DNA of 33,875 nt from Oscillospiraceae bacterium. GTDB taxonomy: Bacteria > Bacillota > Clostridia > Oscillospirales > Oscillospiraceae. Below, in pieces: positions 1 through 8,226 of the stretch (position 1 is its first letter; each line of letters starts with the position of its first letter). Made by a program: the position numbers and the translations under genes. The notes beneath the pieces are model-generated. The model was given only the letters and a program-made list of their open reading frames with translations, ran no database searches and was not told the DNA's origin. Location of the stretch: NCBI GenBank assembly GCA_022792945.1, contig JAAWBZ010000087.1:1-33875 (forward strand), in the 5' to 3' direction.

Positions 1-140
1 ACATTTTATCACTGGCGCTGACAGTGGACAACGGTCTGATCACCGGCAAGGGCAGCAGCACGCTTGATCCGGGCGACAGCGCCACCCGCGCGGAGGTTGC
101 AGCCATCCTCCAGCGCATGGTGTCGCTGATGGTAAAATAA
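1..140 (+). CDS. SLH-domain protein, C-terminal end (partial)
   Basis: The window opens inside a gene that ends in TAA at 138-140. The readable frame from base 3 gives about 45 residues, including GLITGKGSSTLDPGDSATR and AEVAAILQRM. This is the conserved second half of an S-layer homology domain (G-I/L-I-x-G ... L-x-P ... TRAE-x-A-x-I-L-x-R). SLH domains bind secondary cell-wall polymers and anchor proteins to the Gram-positive envelope, so the product is probably a cell-surface protein. The rest of the protein, and hence its specific role, lies outside the window. A strong terminator follows 28 bases downstream. Confidence 0.85.
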   Translation, partial: ILSLALTVDNGLITGKGSSTLDPGDSATRAEVAAILQRMVSLMVK

Positions 141-168
141 GCAAACTCCCTTCCTCCATACAGCGGAA

Positions 169-196
169 CCGCCGTCCCCTTCGGGACGGCGGCTTT
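169..196 (+). terminator. Rho-independent terminator after the SLH gene
   Basis: A perfect 10-bp stem (CCGCCGTCCC at 169-178 with GGGACGGCGG at 183-192) closes a CTTC tetraloop and is followed by CTTT. It lies 28 bases past the SLH stop codon and ends that transcript. Confidence 0.85.
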
Positions 197-327
197 GCGT
201 AATAGCGTTGGCTATGCCGTTTCCCCGTTTTGTAAGTCGTTCAACAGGGATGTTTTCGGTAAAATAAAAAGTGTGCAAAAGGGCGCAAAAAAGTTAGCGG
301 GAGATCTCACGGCGGACAGGGCACAGC

Positions 328-714
328 TTCCAGACGGTACAGAAATACGCATACCAGGAGAACTGGAGCGCCGAGCAGCTGCCAAACCTGGAAAAGTACA
401 TTCCCAGCATAGACAAGTAGATGGAGGCAGACTGGAAACTACCGCGAAAACAGCGGCACACAGCAATGCGGATCTACCGCCGTTTGGTGGAGGAAAAGAG
501 CTGCCAGGGCAGCTACAGCAGCGTAACGCGGTATGTGCGGAAGAAGAAATTCGTGCTGAAATTGGCCGCGGAGGGATACCTGCCCCTGGCGCAGCCCCGG
601 GGACATGGACAGGCGGCCTTTGGAGAAAGTCTTTATGAAGGACGGAGAACGAGAGCTCACAGAGGGATTCACCCGGTTCATGCTCCATTGCCGGTTCCAG
701 GCGGATTCCTGTAA
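328..714 (+). pseudogene. IS21-family transposase IstA remnant
   Basis: Reading 331-420 and 421-700 in one frame gives QTVQKYAYQENWSAEQLPN..., then a TAG at 418-420, then MEADWKLPRKQRHTAMRIY..., SYSSVTRYVRKKK and AEGYLPLAQPRGHGQAAFGE. This is the order found in IS21 IstA: the DNA-binding helix (RQTVQKY), the PRKQRHTA-x-RIY segment, the second helix (GSY-x-x-V-x-RYV) and the start of the DDE catalytic region (GH-x-Q-x-DFGE). The first catalytic Asp is replaced (QAAFGE for Q-V-D-F-G-E). Past about 640 the match moves to another frame (MKDGERELTEGF), so there is also a frameshift. The N-terminus, the rest of the catalytic core and istB are missing. This is a dead fragment of an insertion sequence, and no terminal repeats were recognised. 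Confidence 0.8.
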
Positions 715-959
715 AGTGCGCTCAACGTCAAGGACACACGGGAAATAAAGTAATCGAAGGAAGCGGCCAAAGACCAAGCAGCGCCAATTTCGTCCTTATA
801 TGCTTTCTTCCTGATCTCTGTCTTAGTTTGCTTGATCCTGTGAGAAAGCGTAAAGTCTCTGTCCGCTCTTAGGGCTTCCCATCCTGCTTATGTATTTCAA
901 AGATTCGAAAAAGAGGTATTCTTGCAGCGACGGAAGAACGCCTCCCCGCTGCCATGGCC
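715..959. other. Non-coding stretch between two gene remnants
   Basis: I find no convincing gene here. On the minus strand a short open frame reads DRDFTLSHRIKQTKTEIRKK, which looks protein-like, but it has no start signal, no recognisable family and no continuation. It is probably further debris of the mobile or plasmid-like DNA represented by the neighbouring IstA and ParA remnants. Confidence 0.4.
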
Positions 960-1157
960 CTAAACCTTAAGAGGATGGTAAATGCCATCTTTTTCTGTTT
1001 CCGGATTTATTATTCTGCTGGAGCACCTGCGCGTTTCGGCGGAATTTTTGCTTTCGTCAGCAGCTCCCTTATTGTACCTTATCAGATTGTATACCGCCGC
1101 CTTCTTCCCCACACCCCCCTTCTGATTCGCCACCGCGGTGATTTTGGGTCTTGCCAT
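960..1157 (-). pseudogene. ParA/Soj-type ATPase, N-terminal remnant
   Basis: The minus-strand frame starts MARPKITAVANQKGGVGKKA. This is the start of ParA/Soj partition ATPases with the deviant Walker A motif (NQKGGVGKT). Here the motif reads GGVGKKAAVYNL: the conserved Thr after the second Lys is lost, which should abolish nucleotide binding. Similarity ends after about 28 residues, and the rest (ESKNSAETRRCSSRI...) matches nothing I know. A full ParA is about 250 residues. AGAGGC lies upstream as a weak ribosome site. I read it as a relic of a plasmid or integrative element partition gene, next to the IS21 relic. Confidence 0.65.
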
Positions 1158-1219
1158 TCACATTGCCTCTGTATATAATAATTTTGCCATCTGCCTCATG
1201 CAAACAGCTATATAAAGAC

Positions 1220-1264
1220 GGAAAGCAAGCTGCCAACCGCCAAAACGGTTGATAGCTTGCTTCC
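1220..1264. repeat. Long two-part hairpin in intergenic debris
   Basis: GGAAAGCAAGCT (1220-1231) pairs with AGCTTGCTTCC (1254-1264) with one bulged A, and AACCG (1235-1239) pairs with CGGTT (1246-1250) around a CCAAAA loop. On the plus strand TTCATTTTTACC follows after a gap of five bases, so a weak terminator is possible. On the minus strand it lies upstream of the ParA remnant. The rest of 1158-1397 shows no gene; two small stem-loops (GGTCC-TCC-GGACC near 1338 and ACGTGG/CCACGT near 1364) lie beyond the end of eda, but neither has a T-tract. Confidence 0.5.
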
Positions 1265-1397
1265 AAAGTTCATTTTTACCTGTGTAGCTGCGTTTGCCTG
1301 ATATTCTTGCTCTTTACCTAATATATTCTGGGAGCAGGGTCCTCCGGACCACCTATCCGCGCTACGTGGACCACGTCACGGCCTCATGCGGGCAGAA

Positions 1398-2056
1398 TTA
1401 TGCGTTGCGTGGCGCGGCGGAGCGGAAGCGGCGATCTCCCGCCCGCCCCCGCGCTTCTTTGCTGAATTTCGTTATTTTTTCAAAATTTCCTGCCGCAATG
1501 TCACACTGCGGACAGATCCAACTGCCGCCGACCGCATGGACGAAGGGCGCAGAAACGTACTCCGCAATGTTTTCCGTATTGACACCCCCAGTTGGTACAA
1601 AACGGATATCTCCAAAAGGCGCCGAAAGGCTTTTCATTGCTTGCAGGCCACCGTAAATCTTTGCCGGAAAAAACTTTAAAACCTGTAATCCCAGCCGCAT
1701 GGCCGCCATAATCTCGCTGGGTGTTACGCATCCGGGCAGTACGGGAATCTTCTGCTCTACACACCAACGGACGATCTCCGGGTCAAAGCCCGGCGAGACA
1801 ATAAATTTCGCGCCGCACGCAGCCGCTGTTTTACACTGTTCCAGCGTGGTCACTGTTCCCGCACCGACCATCATACGCGAACGCTCTTCCGCGACACGGC
1901 GGATCGCCTCCGGCGCAGCGGCCGTGCGAAAGGTGATCTCCATTACATCGATTCCGCCGTTATAGAGCGCGTCCGCAGTAGCGACCGCACTGCCGGCGTT
2001 CTCAAGAACGACCACTGGAACGATTTTCGCGGCGGAGGCCGTTCCATTATATCCAT
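1398..2056 (-). CDS. eda: KDPG/KHG aldolase, with an apparent 5' frameshift
   Basis: This aldolase cleaves 2-keto-3-deoxy-6-phosphogluconate to pyruvate and glyceraldehyde 3-phosphate, the last step of the Entner-Doudoroff and hexuronate routes. The class I TIM-barrel hallmarks are present: Glu in VMEITFRT, GAGTV, the Schiff-base Lys in VLKFFPAK, and phosphate-binding FVPTGGV and GGSW. The family frame is open only from about 2030 leftward. Its sole in-frame start is GTG at 2015, which has no ribosome site and would remove the first strand (KIVPVVV). A well-placed start, ATG at 2056 behind GGGAG, lies in another frame (MDIMER...). One missing base near 2036-2041 would join the two as MDIMER-x-SAAKIVPVVV, giving about 219 residues, the normal length. 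It is either a pseudogene or a sequence error. It is last in the leftward operon, 71 bases after the UxuB-like gene. Confidence 0.85.
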
Positions 2057-2084
2057 AACCTTCATCTCCCGGTTGATGGATTTA

Positions 2085-2109
2085 CCGGTACTGTCCTGTT
2101 TTGTACCGG
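2085..2109 (-). other. Intercistronic hairpin between uxuB-like gene and eda
   Basis: CCGGTAC (2085-2091) and GTACCGG (2103-2109) form a perfect 7-bp stem with an 11-base loop in the gap between the UxuB-like gene and eda. No T-run follows on the minus strand, so it is more likely an RNA processing or stability element than a terminator. Confidence 0.4.
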
Positions 2110-2127
2110 CAAATTCCCCGTTCTTTT

Positions 2128-3741
2128 CTACCGCTCTGCAATGACCGCGCGCAGCGTATCCGCAATTGCGCCAGGGCCGGCGATCAGTCTTGCAAAATAA
2201 CGCTCCACCAGCGGAGCCAAACCAACCGCGTACAGATCTACGCCAAAAATTGTATCATTGGACAAAATCGGCTGGAGAATCTCGTGACAGTCCACATCAC
2301 GGCCAAGGCGGACATCCTTTACATAAGCCTGAACCGTTTCCAGCATCGGGTCCTGACTGGGCGTAAACGCGTCCCCGGCATCATCCACCGCCAGCAGATA
2401 TCTGCACCAGGCGGCCAACGTGAAGGGGATGTACTTCAGACTCAAAACATCCAGCTTCTCATCCGCCGCATACGCCTTGATCGTGTTGCCAAAGCGAATG
2501 GAAAGCTTCTGACTGGTATCACAGGCAATCCTCTGCGGCGTGTCGGGAATAAACGGATTTGGAAGACGTTCCTCAATCACCTGCTTTGCAAATTTCATCG
2601 GCTCCACGATGCCCGGGTCCACCACCACCGGCATCGACTCCTCAAAGGCGATCCGCTCGATCAGCGTCCGCAGGTCGCTGTTCTTCATTTCCTCCGAAAT
2701 GCGGTCATACTTCATCATGCAGCCGAGGACCGCCAGACAGGTGTGCAGCGGATTGAGGCAGGTGCATACTTTCATCTGCTCAAATTTCTCCACAGTCTCC
2801 CTGCTGCCGAAGAACACGCCCTCAGCGCGCAAGTCCGGATGTCCATTGGGAAAGGAATCCTCTACGATCAGATACTGCGTCTGCTCCGCGTTGACAAACG
2901 GTGCGACAAAGGTATGCCGCGCCGTCTCCACCGGACGCACATCCTCCAGGCCATCCGCAATCAAGGTGTCCTGTACAGATACATCCGGCCGGGGCGTGAT
3001 CTTATCGATTGCAGTCCACGGAAATGTTACCTTTCCGCTGCCGGAGATATAGGTGAAAAATTCCGCCTCCGCGGTGCGGTTCCCGCTCCAGCGCTTTGCG
3101 AAGTCACAGACTGCATCCATCAGGCGTTTACCATTGTGAGAGCAGTTGTCCATACTGACCAGTGCCAGCGGAAGCTGTCCCGCCAGATAACGCGTGTAGC
3201 AGAGGGCGGCGACCTTGCCGAGATACGTCTGCGGCGCATCAGGACCGGCCTGGAAATCGGCCAGCACCGCGGGCAGATACGCGCCATGCGCATCTTTCAG
3301 GTTGTATCCCTTTTCCGTGATCGTAAAGCTCACCAGCTGCAGCGACGGTGCAGAAAAAATCTGCTGCAAGCGCGCCCAGTCCGCTCCCTGGGGGTCCATC
3401 ACCTGCGATTCGGCGATGCTGCCCACGACGCTCTTGGTGATTCCGCCGTCCGGTTTCAAAATCACGTTCACGCAGAGATTATCAAAGGGGCGATATGCCT
3501 TGTCAAGGATCTCATAGTCAAAGCCTTCGCTGACGATAATGCCGGTTTTCATTCGGCCGCAATCCAGCATGTCCTGCGCCGCCTGGGCAATGAAGGAACG
3601 AAAAATGTTGCCGGCGCCCATATGGACCCACGTTGGGGACTCCTTGGTCTTTTGGATCATCTGATTGCGGTCGTACTGGGGAAGAAGATATCCCTTTTCT
3701 GCGAAAAAGGGATCAGACAAATTCTGATTCCGTAATTTCAT
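2128..3741 (-). CDS. uxuB: Fructuronate reductase / D-mannonate oxidoreductase (mannitol dehydrogenase family)
   Basis: This polyol-specific long-chain dehydrogenase of 537 residues has the length and sequence style of Firmicute UxuB. It is expected to reduce D-fructuronate to D-mannonate with NADH in the cytoplasm. The N-terminal nucleotide-binding region contains WVHMGAGNIFRSF (Rossmann G-x-G-N-x-x-R, residues about 38-50). Mid-protein VSMDNCSHNG is the family D-N-x-x-x-N-G block, and KVCTCLNPLHT carries the catalytic Lys/Asn/His cluster. The start ATG is preceded by GGTGAGAT. Its first 29 bases overlap the end of the upstream hydroxyacid dehydrogenase gene, so the two are probably translationally coupled. 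Other mannitol-dehydrogenase-family substrates (tagaturonate, mannitol) cannot be excluded. UxaE and Eda in the same locus favour fructuronate. Confidence 0.85.
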   Translation of the reverse strand: MKLRNQNLSDPFFAEKGYLLPQYDRNQMIQKTKESPTWVHMGAGNIFRSFIAQAAQDMLDCGRMKTGIIVSEGFDYEILDKAYRPFDNLCVNVILKPDGGITKSVVGSIAESQVMDPQGADWARLQQIFSAPSLQLVSFTITEKGYNLKDAHGAYLPAVLADFQAGPDAPQTYLGKVAALCYTRYLAGQLPLALVSMDNCSHNGKRLMDAVCDFAKRWSGNRTAEAEFFTYISGSGKVTFPWTAIDKITPRPDVSVQDTLIADGLEDVRPVETARHTFVAPFVNAEQTQYLIVEDSFPNGHPDLRAEGVFFGSRETVEKFEQMKVCTCLNPLHTCLAVLGCMMKYDRISEEMKNSDLRTLIERIAFEESMPVVVDPGIVEPMKFAKQVIEERLPNPFIPDTPQRIACDTSQKLSIRFGNTIKAYAADEKLDVLSLKYIPFTLAAWCRYLLAVDDAGDAFTPSQDPMLETVQAYVKDVRLGRDVDCHEILQPILSNDTIFGVDLYAVGLAPLVERYFARLIAGPGAIADTLRAVIAER

Positions 3742-4702
3742 ATCTCACCGCGGTTCCTCCGCGTTCCTCCTTACACTTGTTTAAACTGCTCAAAAGGTTC
3801 TTTGTCGCCATAAAGCTCATCTGTTCACTGGCGTCCTGTGTGGAGGCCGCGCTGTGAGAGCCCATGACAAGATTGTCCAGCGTATACAGCGCTTGATTTT
3901 GAGGTGGCTCCTCGCAAAAAACGTCTATCCCCGCCGCCGCGATTCTGCCGCTTCGGAGGGCATGGATCAGTGCCTGCTCCTCCACCAACTCCCCACGGGC
4001 CGTATTGATGAGTACACAGCTGGGCTTCATTTTCGCGAAAGCGTCTTGGTCGATTATATGTTTGGTATCCGCTGTCAGAGGAAGGTGCAGGCTGATAAAG
4101 TCACAGAGCTTGAAAATTTCTTCCAGGCCTGAACGCTGAATACCATGGGATGCGGCATACGCCGCGTCCCAGAACGTATCATAGGCCTTCACCTGCATGT
4201 CAAAGCCGGACGCACGCTTGGCAACAGCCTTTCCGATGGCGCCAAACCCTAAAATGCCCAGTGTCTTTCCATAGAGATCCAGCCCCACCATTTTTTTCCA
4301 ATCATGCGCGCGGCAGCTCTCATGAATCTGCACAATCCTCCGCGCGCAGCAGCAGAGGAGTGAAAACGCATAATCCGCAACGGCCTGCGTGTTGGCGCCC
4401 CTTGTGACGGTCACAGGGATCTGATGGCCCTCACAATACTGCTGGTCAATGTTGTCTACACCCACGCCATACTTGGAAACAGCCCGCAGCCGCGGCGCAC
4501 AGGCCAACACCTCCGCGTCCAGGGGATCCACGCCAACAATCACGCCAACGCAGCCGCGGATCTGCTCCATCATTTCTCCTTTCGTCAGGAGCCGGCCCGT
4601 CGGGTTGACGACCGGCTGATAGCCGGCGGAGCGGAGCATCTCCAGCACATTGCCGTTGTATTTTCCATAGGACCTCGGTGTAATCAATATTTTTTCCATC
4701 AT
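3713..4702 (-). CDS. D-isomer-specific 2-hydroxyacid dehydrogenase
   Basis: A 329-residue NAD-dependent dehydrogenase of the D-3-phosphoglycerate dehydrogenase/glyoxylate reductase family, interconverting a 2-oxo acid and a D-2-hydroxy acid. It has the NAD-binding LGFGAIGKAV (G-x-G-x-x-G, residues 151-160), the substrate-binding loop KYGVGVDNID, and the catalytic triad Arg236 (INTARGELV), Glu265 (DVFCEEPP) and His283 (GSHSAAST). There is no C-terminal ACT domain, so it is not the classical serine-pathway SerA. The start is ATG-ATG at 4702 behind GAGG. Its 3' end overlaps the UxuB-like gene by 29 bases and the kinase gene lies 33 bases upstream. In this setting it may reduce a 2-keto-aldonate or a tartronate-like side product; the substrate cannot be read from sequence. 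Confidence 0.85.
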   Translation of the reverse strand: MMEKILITPRSYGKYNGNVLEMLRSAGYQPVVNPTGRLLTKGEMMEQIRGCVGVIVGVDPLDAEVLACAPRLRAVSKYGVGVDNIDQQYCEGHQIPVTVTRGANTQAVADYAFSLLCCCARRIVQIHESCRAHDWKKMVGLDLYGKTLGILGFGAIGKAVAKRASGFDMQVKAYDTFWDAAYAASHGIQRSGLEEIFKLCDFISLHLPLTADTKHIIDQDAFAKMKPSCVLINTARGELVEEQALIHALRSGRIAAAGIDVFCEEPPQNQALYTLDNLVMGSHSAASTQDASEQMSFMATKNLLSSLNKCKEERGGTAVRYEITESEFV

Positions 4703-4735
4703 AATGCCTCGTTGCGGCCAGAAACCAGCCGCAGT

Positions 4736-6157
4736 CTAAAGAACGGTTTGGTAAAAATGCAGATATGCCCGGTACAGCATACCATAGTCAACGCCGGCGT
4801 CCTGTCTGGGCGTCACACGGGACGCACGCTCATAATCGGACCGGAATGCGCACACGTTATCCAGTACGCCCGCGGCCCGCATTGCCAAAATGACCGCACC
4901 CATCGTGGAGGCGTTGGCGGTGGGAACGCATGCGATCTCCCGCCCAAAGATATCCGCCAGCATCTGCGTCCACCTGGGGGAGTTCAGAATACCGCCGGAT
5001 ACAAGGATCTTCTCCGGCGTACCGGACGCCGCACACATCGTTTCATAGCATTGATAGAGGTTAAAAAGGATACCCGCCTGAACGCCCCGGTACAACTCGC
5101 CCACTGTATGGTGCGGCATGACATTCACAAAGCCGCCCTTGCGGTCATCATGCCATCCCGGGCAGCGCTCGCCAAACAGAAAAGGCAGAAACACCGGCAG
5201 ATCGCGCGATTGGCTTTCCATTTCCTCAAAGTCCTGAAAATCCCATCGCCCCTGCTGGCAGGTCTGCAAAAACCAGTTGATGCAGTTACCCGCCCCAGCA
5301 GTTGCTGCCCCGGACATCCACCCCGTCACGCCGTAATAGCACCATAACGGATGCTGCGGGGGAAGCCGCGGACCATCCGCAGTCATGCGAATGGCTGCGC
5401 TTGTCCCTATAGAAAGCGTCATTCTTCCCACCTGAGCGGCACAGGAGGCGATTTGATTCAATGCGCCGTCGGGATACGCCGGCACGACCGGGATTCCCTC
5501 GCCAATGCCCAAGAGCTCGGCGCCGGCCGCCGACAGCGGACAGGCATCTTCATAGCTGCCCAGATCCCCCAGCTGCCCCGGAGAAATCCCCAGTTCCTTC
5601 AGTACATATGGATCGTACCGCAGCTCGTGGATATTCAGCAGCCCGGAGCCGCTCATCGCGCTGGCGGTTTCCAAATAGCGGCCCGTCAGCAGATAGAAGG
5701 TATACGCCCCCTGGGAGATCATCTGCTTCTTCTGCAAATCGACACCCTGCGATTTCAAGTACAGCAGCGACTGACGTGGATACGTCACATGCGGAACACA
5801 GCCCGTTCGCTGATAGAGCTCCTGTGTGCGCGCCTCATCCCGCCGAATTGCGGCACATTGCGCGCTGGGCGCCATGAAATTCCAGGAATAGGTCTTGTCC
5901 GGATCCGCGACGCTCCTGTCGCACAGCGCGATATTGTGCCAGGTCTCACAAAGCGCGATAGCGGAGCTCTCTTTCCCGCGGGCCAGCTCCGCGCCCAGCA
6001 GAATCATCATGGCGCTGACCGCCTTTGTATCCGTCACGCCGTCGGCGCAGACGTTTCTCGGGTACGCCTGGGACTTTGCCGCCAGAACACCTGCATCTGT
6101 GTCAAACAAAAGCGCTTTTGCCGAGCTCGTACTGGATTCGAGCGCTAACACAATCAC
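4736..6157 (-). CDS. FGGY-family carbohydrate kinase (gluconokinase/xylulokinase type)
   Basis: A 473-residue sugar kinase of the FGGY family, which uses ATP to phosphorylate a sugar, polyol or aldonate. The phosphate-1 loop is ALESSTSSAKALLFD (residues 5-19). The general base is Asp230 in VVPAYPDGALNQ, followed by LSIGTSAAIRM (phosphate-2 region) and, near the C-terminus, ILVSGGILNSPRWTQMLAD with the adenosine-motif glycines. The start is GTG at 6157, and its GTGA overlaps the TGA stop of the GntR gene by four bases, so the two are translationally coupled. Similarity to gluconokinases, and a 6-phosphogluconate dehydrogenase gene in the same locus, suggest gluconate as substrate. Xylulose or another aldonate remains possible. 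Confidence 0.8.
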   Translation of the reverse strand: MIVLALESSTSSAKALLFDTDAGVLAAKSQAYPRNVCADGVTDTKAVSAMMILLGAELARGKESSAIALCETWHNIALCDRSVADPDKTYSWNFMAPSAQCAAIRRDEARTQELYQRTGCVPHVTYPRQSLLYLKSQGVDLQKKQMISQGAYTFYLLTGRYLETASAMSGSGLLNIHELRYDPYVLKELGISPGQLGDLGSYEDACPLSAAGAELLGIGEGIPVVPAYPDGALNQIASCAAQVGRMTLSIGTSAAIRMTADGPRLPPQHPLWCYYGVTGWMSGAATAGAGNCINWFLQTCQQGRWDFQDFEEMESQSRDLPVFLPFLFGERCPGWHDDRKGGFVNVMPHHTVGELYRGVQAGILFNLYQCYETMCAASGTPEKILVSGGILNSPRWTQMLADIFGREIACVPTANASTMGAVILAMRAAGVLDNVCAFRSDYERASRVTPRQDAGVDYGMLYRAYLHFYQTVL

Positions 6158-6771
6158 GTAGCATACTCCTTGTAGATTCCAGTGACAGTATTCAGATGTT
6201 GCTCCAGCACCGCATACGCGCTGGTGTAGTTCCCCTGATACAGGGCGGCCAAAAGCTCCAGGTGCGCCTTCTGCGACTCTGACGCCCGGTCGTTTTCACT
6301 GTACATATGGATGCGGATCAAATTCTGCATGCTGTCGTATTGCTGGATCAAAAACGGATTTTCAGACGCCTCGACAATCATCTTATGCAGCTGTTCATCC
6401 AGCAGCAGCATCGCTCTGGAGTCTGCATCCGTTTTTTCGATCTGCCGATAGAGCTCCAGAATCTTGTTCTTGTCAATCTGGTCGCCGAATTCACCCAGGC
6501 AGTATAGCTCATAGAGCTTTCGGACCTCGCCGATCTGCCGCAGTTCCGTGTCGGTATATTGCTTTACGAAAACGCCAACCCGCTGGCGGGTTTCCAAAAG
6601 GCCCTGATATGTAAGCTGCTGTAATGCGTTGCGAACAGGCATAAGACTGACGTTGTTTGATGCAGCAAGTTCTTTTGGGTTGACTCTCTCGCCCGGCTTC
6701 AGCTTGCGTTCTAAAATCATGTTGCGAATCAACTCATACATCTGCTCGTTCACTGTATCTGTCACAATCAT
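6154..6771 (-). CDS. GntR-family (FadR subfamily) transcriptional regulator
   Basis: The N-terminal winged helix (NEQMYELIRNMILERKLKPG, NPKELAASNNVSLMPVRNAL, LLETRQRVGVFV) is typical of GntR, followed by an all-helical FCD effector domain. The FCD domain keeps an Asp and three His (LDEQLHK, KAHLELL, LEQHL) that usually bind a metal and carboxylate effectors such as sugar acids. I choose ATG 6771 (205 residues) because AAGGCGG lies eight bases upstream. A longer reading from 6825 adds 18 residues, overlaps the preceding gene by seven bases and lacks a good ribosome site. It sits in the operon it probably controls. Its binding sites may be the ATCTG-N6-CAGAT dyads at 17.4-17.6 kb (inference). 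Confidence 0.9.
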   Translation of the reverse strand: MIVTDTVNEQMYELIRNMILERKLKPGERVNPKELAASNNVSLMPVRNALQQLTYQGLLETRQRVGVFVKQYTDTELRQIGEVRKLYELYCLGEFGDQIDKNKILELYRQIEKTDADSRAMLLLDEQLHKMIVEASENPFLIQQYDSMQNLIRIHMYSENDRASESQKAHLELLAALYQGNYTSAYAVLEQHLNTVTGIYKEYAT

Positions 6772-6818
6772 CCTGTCTACCGCCTTCCCAACAGGAATTG
6801 CAAATTGACGTCGCCAAT

Positions 6819-8168
6819 TTACCATAAATTCCCATCAGTATGAAATCTCATTTCTTCGGGTCCACGGATGATTTGCATGTTGGGATTTTGCTCCACCTCA
6901 TCCAAAAGGGCTTCGGATACCCAAATTTCATCCATATGCATCGTATCGTGGATCCGGATCACTCTTGGATTTAGTATATCATTTCCGCCATTATATTTCA
7001 AGCATGCCGCAATCGCATCGCGATCCGACTCCAGGACCATGGGAACGCGAAACGGCGTAAATGTTGTGGATGTCAGCGCATTGGGAAAGGAAGCGATAAA
7101 ATCACACTTTTCAAGACACCGTTTTGTGGTCACGTCGCCATACCCAAGTCCAGCCATCTGGCCGTGGGTATGGCAGGACAGATCCAGAATGGCCATTTTT
7201 TTCGCACACATACCGCCGCTGATATATGGGTTACAGAACCGGCCGGTAATGTTTGGGTCCATGCCGTCCCCCGATATGTCCTTTCCGATCTGGTCGATAA
7301 TCAGCAGGTCCACATTCTCAATATAGCTGCGCGCCATCAGGGATTTGGCCTCCTGCAGCAACATCGGCTCCTGATCCGCAATCTCATCGCCCCGCATGAT
7401 TTCGATTCTGGCCGTCTCGTCATACGCGTTTTCCAAAATGGCAATCCCAAATCGGATCGGCGCGTGCTGGATGATCGCCTTCCCAAACATGGGAATATTG
7501 TACCCCATCTTCGCAGGCCCCTCCTTGTGGAAGGTTTCCGCGCCGCGCTGCTTGCCGAGACCGATAACCATCATCTTCATAAGGCCGCTCTCATAAGGCC
7601 CCCGGAAATCTGTGTGGGGCTTGACCCGGCCCACCACTACGATCCCATCGGCCTCCGCCGCGTTCCGGTCGATGCAGACCAGCCTTCCGTCCGCTGTCTC
7701 GCCAATCCGCTTGACCTCCATGGATGCACGGATCGGTGCGCCGCAGAATTCCTCTGTAACGCCGTAACCCTCGATGATCGCCCGCTGCCCCGCTGCGGTC
7801 GCGCCGCCGTGGCTCCCCATCGCTGGAACGATGAAGGGCCTCGCACCCAACTGAAGCAGGCTTTGGCATACTTCGCGGATGATCCATCGGATATTGGCGA
7901 TGCCGCGGCTGCCGCAGGTGACGGCAATCGACTCGCCAGGCTTTACCAACACCCGGATGTCCTCCCGGCTCATCAGCGCACGGACCCGCGCCGGCACATC
8001 CGCAACTCGCGGTCTTGGAAAGTTCTGACGAACCAGCGCCATTCGGGGGATATAGGCATCCCGCAGCAGTTCAGCAATCAAATGGTAGTTCTCATATTTA
8101 TCCACACACTCACCAGCTTCCAGTATTTTCAGAAACAAAATCATATTCGCCGCATCAGACGTTCCCAA
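6819..8168 (-). CDS. LarA-superfamily (DUF2088-like) putative nickel-pincer racemase/epimerase
   Basis: A 449-residue protein related to the lactate racemase LarA. In L. plantarum LarA, His108, His174, Lys184 and His200 hold and serve the nickel-pincer nucleotide. Here plausible counterparts are His120 (PAMGSHGG), His185 (VKPHTDF), Lys198 (SGLMKMM) and His214 (AETFHKE); the Lys-to-His spacing of 16 equals that of LarA. The LarA D-x-T-R motif is not conserved (CGSRG). LarA relatives invert the C2 hydroxyl of 2-hydroxy acids, and some act on aldonates (recalled, not checked). With UxuB, UxaE and a gluconate-type kinase nearby, mannonate/gluconate 2-epimerisation is an attractive guess. The start used is TTG at 8168 behind AGGCGG; ATG at 8144 is the alternative. 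It is first in its operon and overlaps the 7 bases before the longer GntR reading. Confidence 0.7.
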   Translation of the reverse strand: MGTSDAANMILFLKILEAGECVDKYENYHLIAELLRDAYIPRMALVRQNFPRPRVADVPARVRALMSREDIRVLVKPGESIAVTCGSRGIANIRWIIREVCQSLLQLGARPFIVPAMGSHGGATAAGQRAIIEGYGVTEEFCGAPIRASMEVKRIGETADGRLVCIDRNAAEADGIVVVGRVKPHTDFRGPYESGLMKMMVIGLGKQRGAETFHKEGPAKMGYNIPMFGKAIIQHAPIRFGIAILENAYDETARIEIMRGDEIADQEPMLLQEAKSLMARSYIENVDLLIIDQIGKDISGDGMDPNITGRFCNPYISGGMCAKKMAILDLSCHTHGQMAGLGYGDVTTKRCLEKCDFIASFPNALTSTTFTPFRVPMVLESDRDAIAACLKYNGGNDILNPRVIRIHDTMHMDEIWVSEALLDEVEQNPNMQIIRGPEEMRFHTDGNLW

Positions 8169-8181
8169 GTGCCGCCTTTTG

Positions 8182-8190
8182 TGTTATAAT
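8182..8190 (+). promoter_or_regulatory. Extended -10 promoter of the small membrane-protein gene
   Basis: TGTTATAAT is an extended -10 element (TG-N-TATAAT), which can work without a good -35; the hexamer 17 bases upstream (TTCCCA) is poor. It lies 37 bases before the GTG start at 8227 and inside the 58-base gap to the divergent LarA-like gene, whose own promoter must share this space. Confidence 0.6.
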
Positions 8191-8226
8191 AGATTTCAGT
8201 AATGCTGGGAAAGGACGGGAAAAGTC

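Noticed and set aside
2101-3735. Long plus-strand open frame opposite the UxuB-like gene
   Set aside because: It is the antisense shadow of a clear family member. Its sequence is rich in Arg, His and Gln with no motif, and it has no ribosome site.
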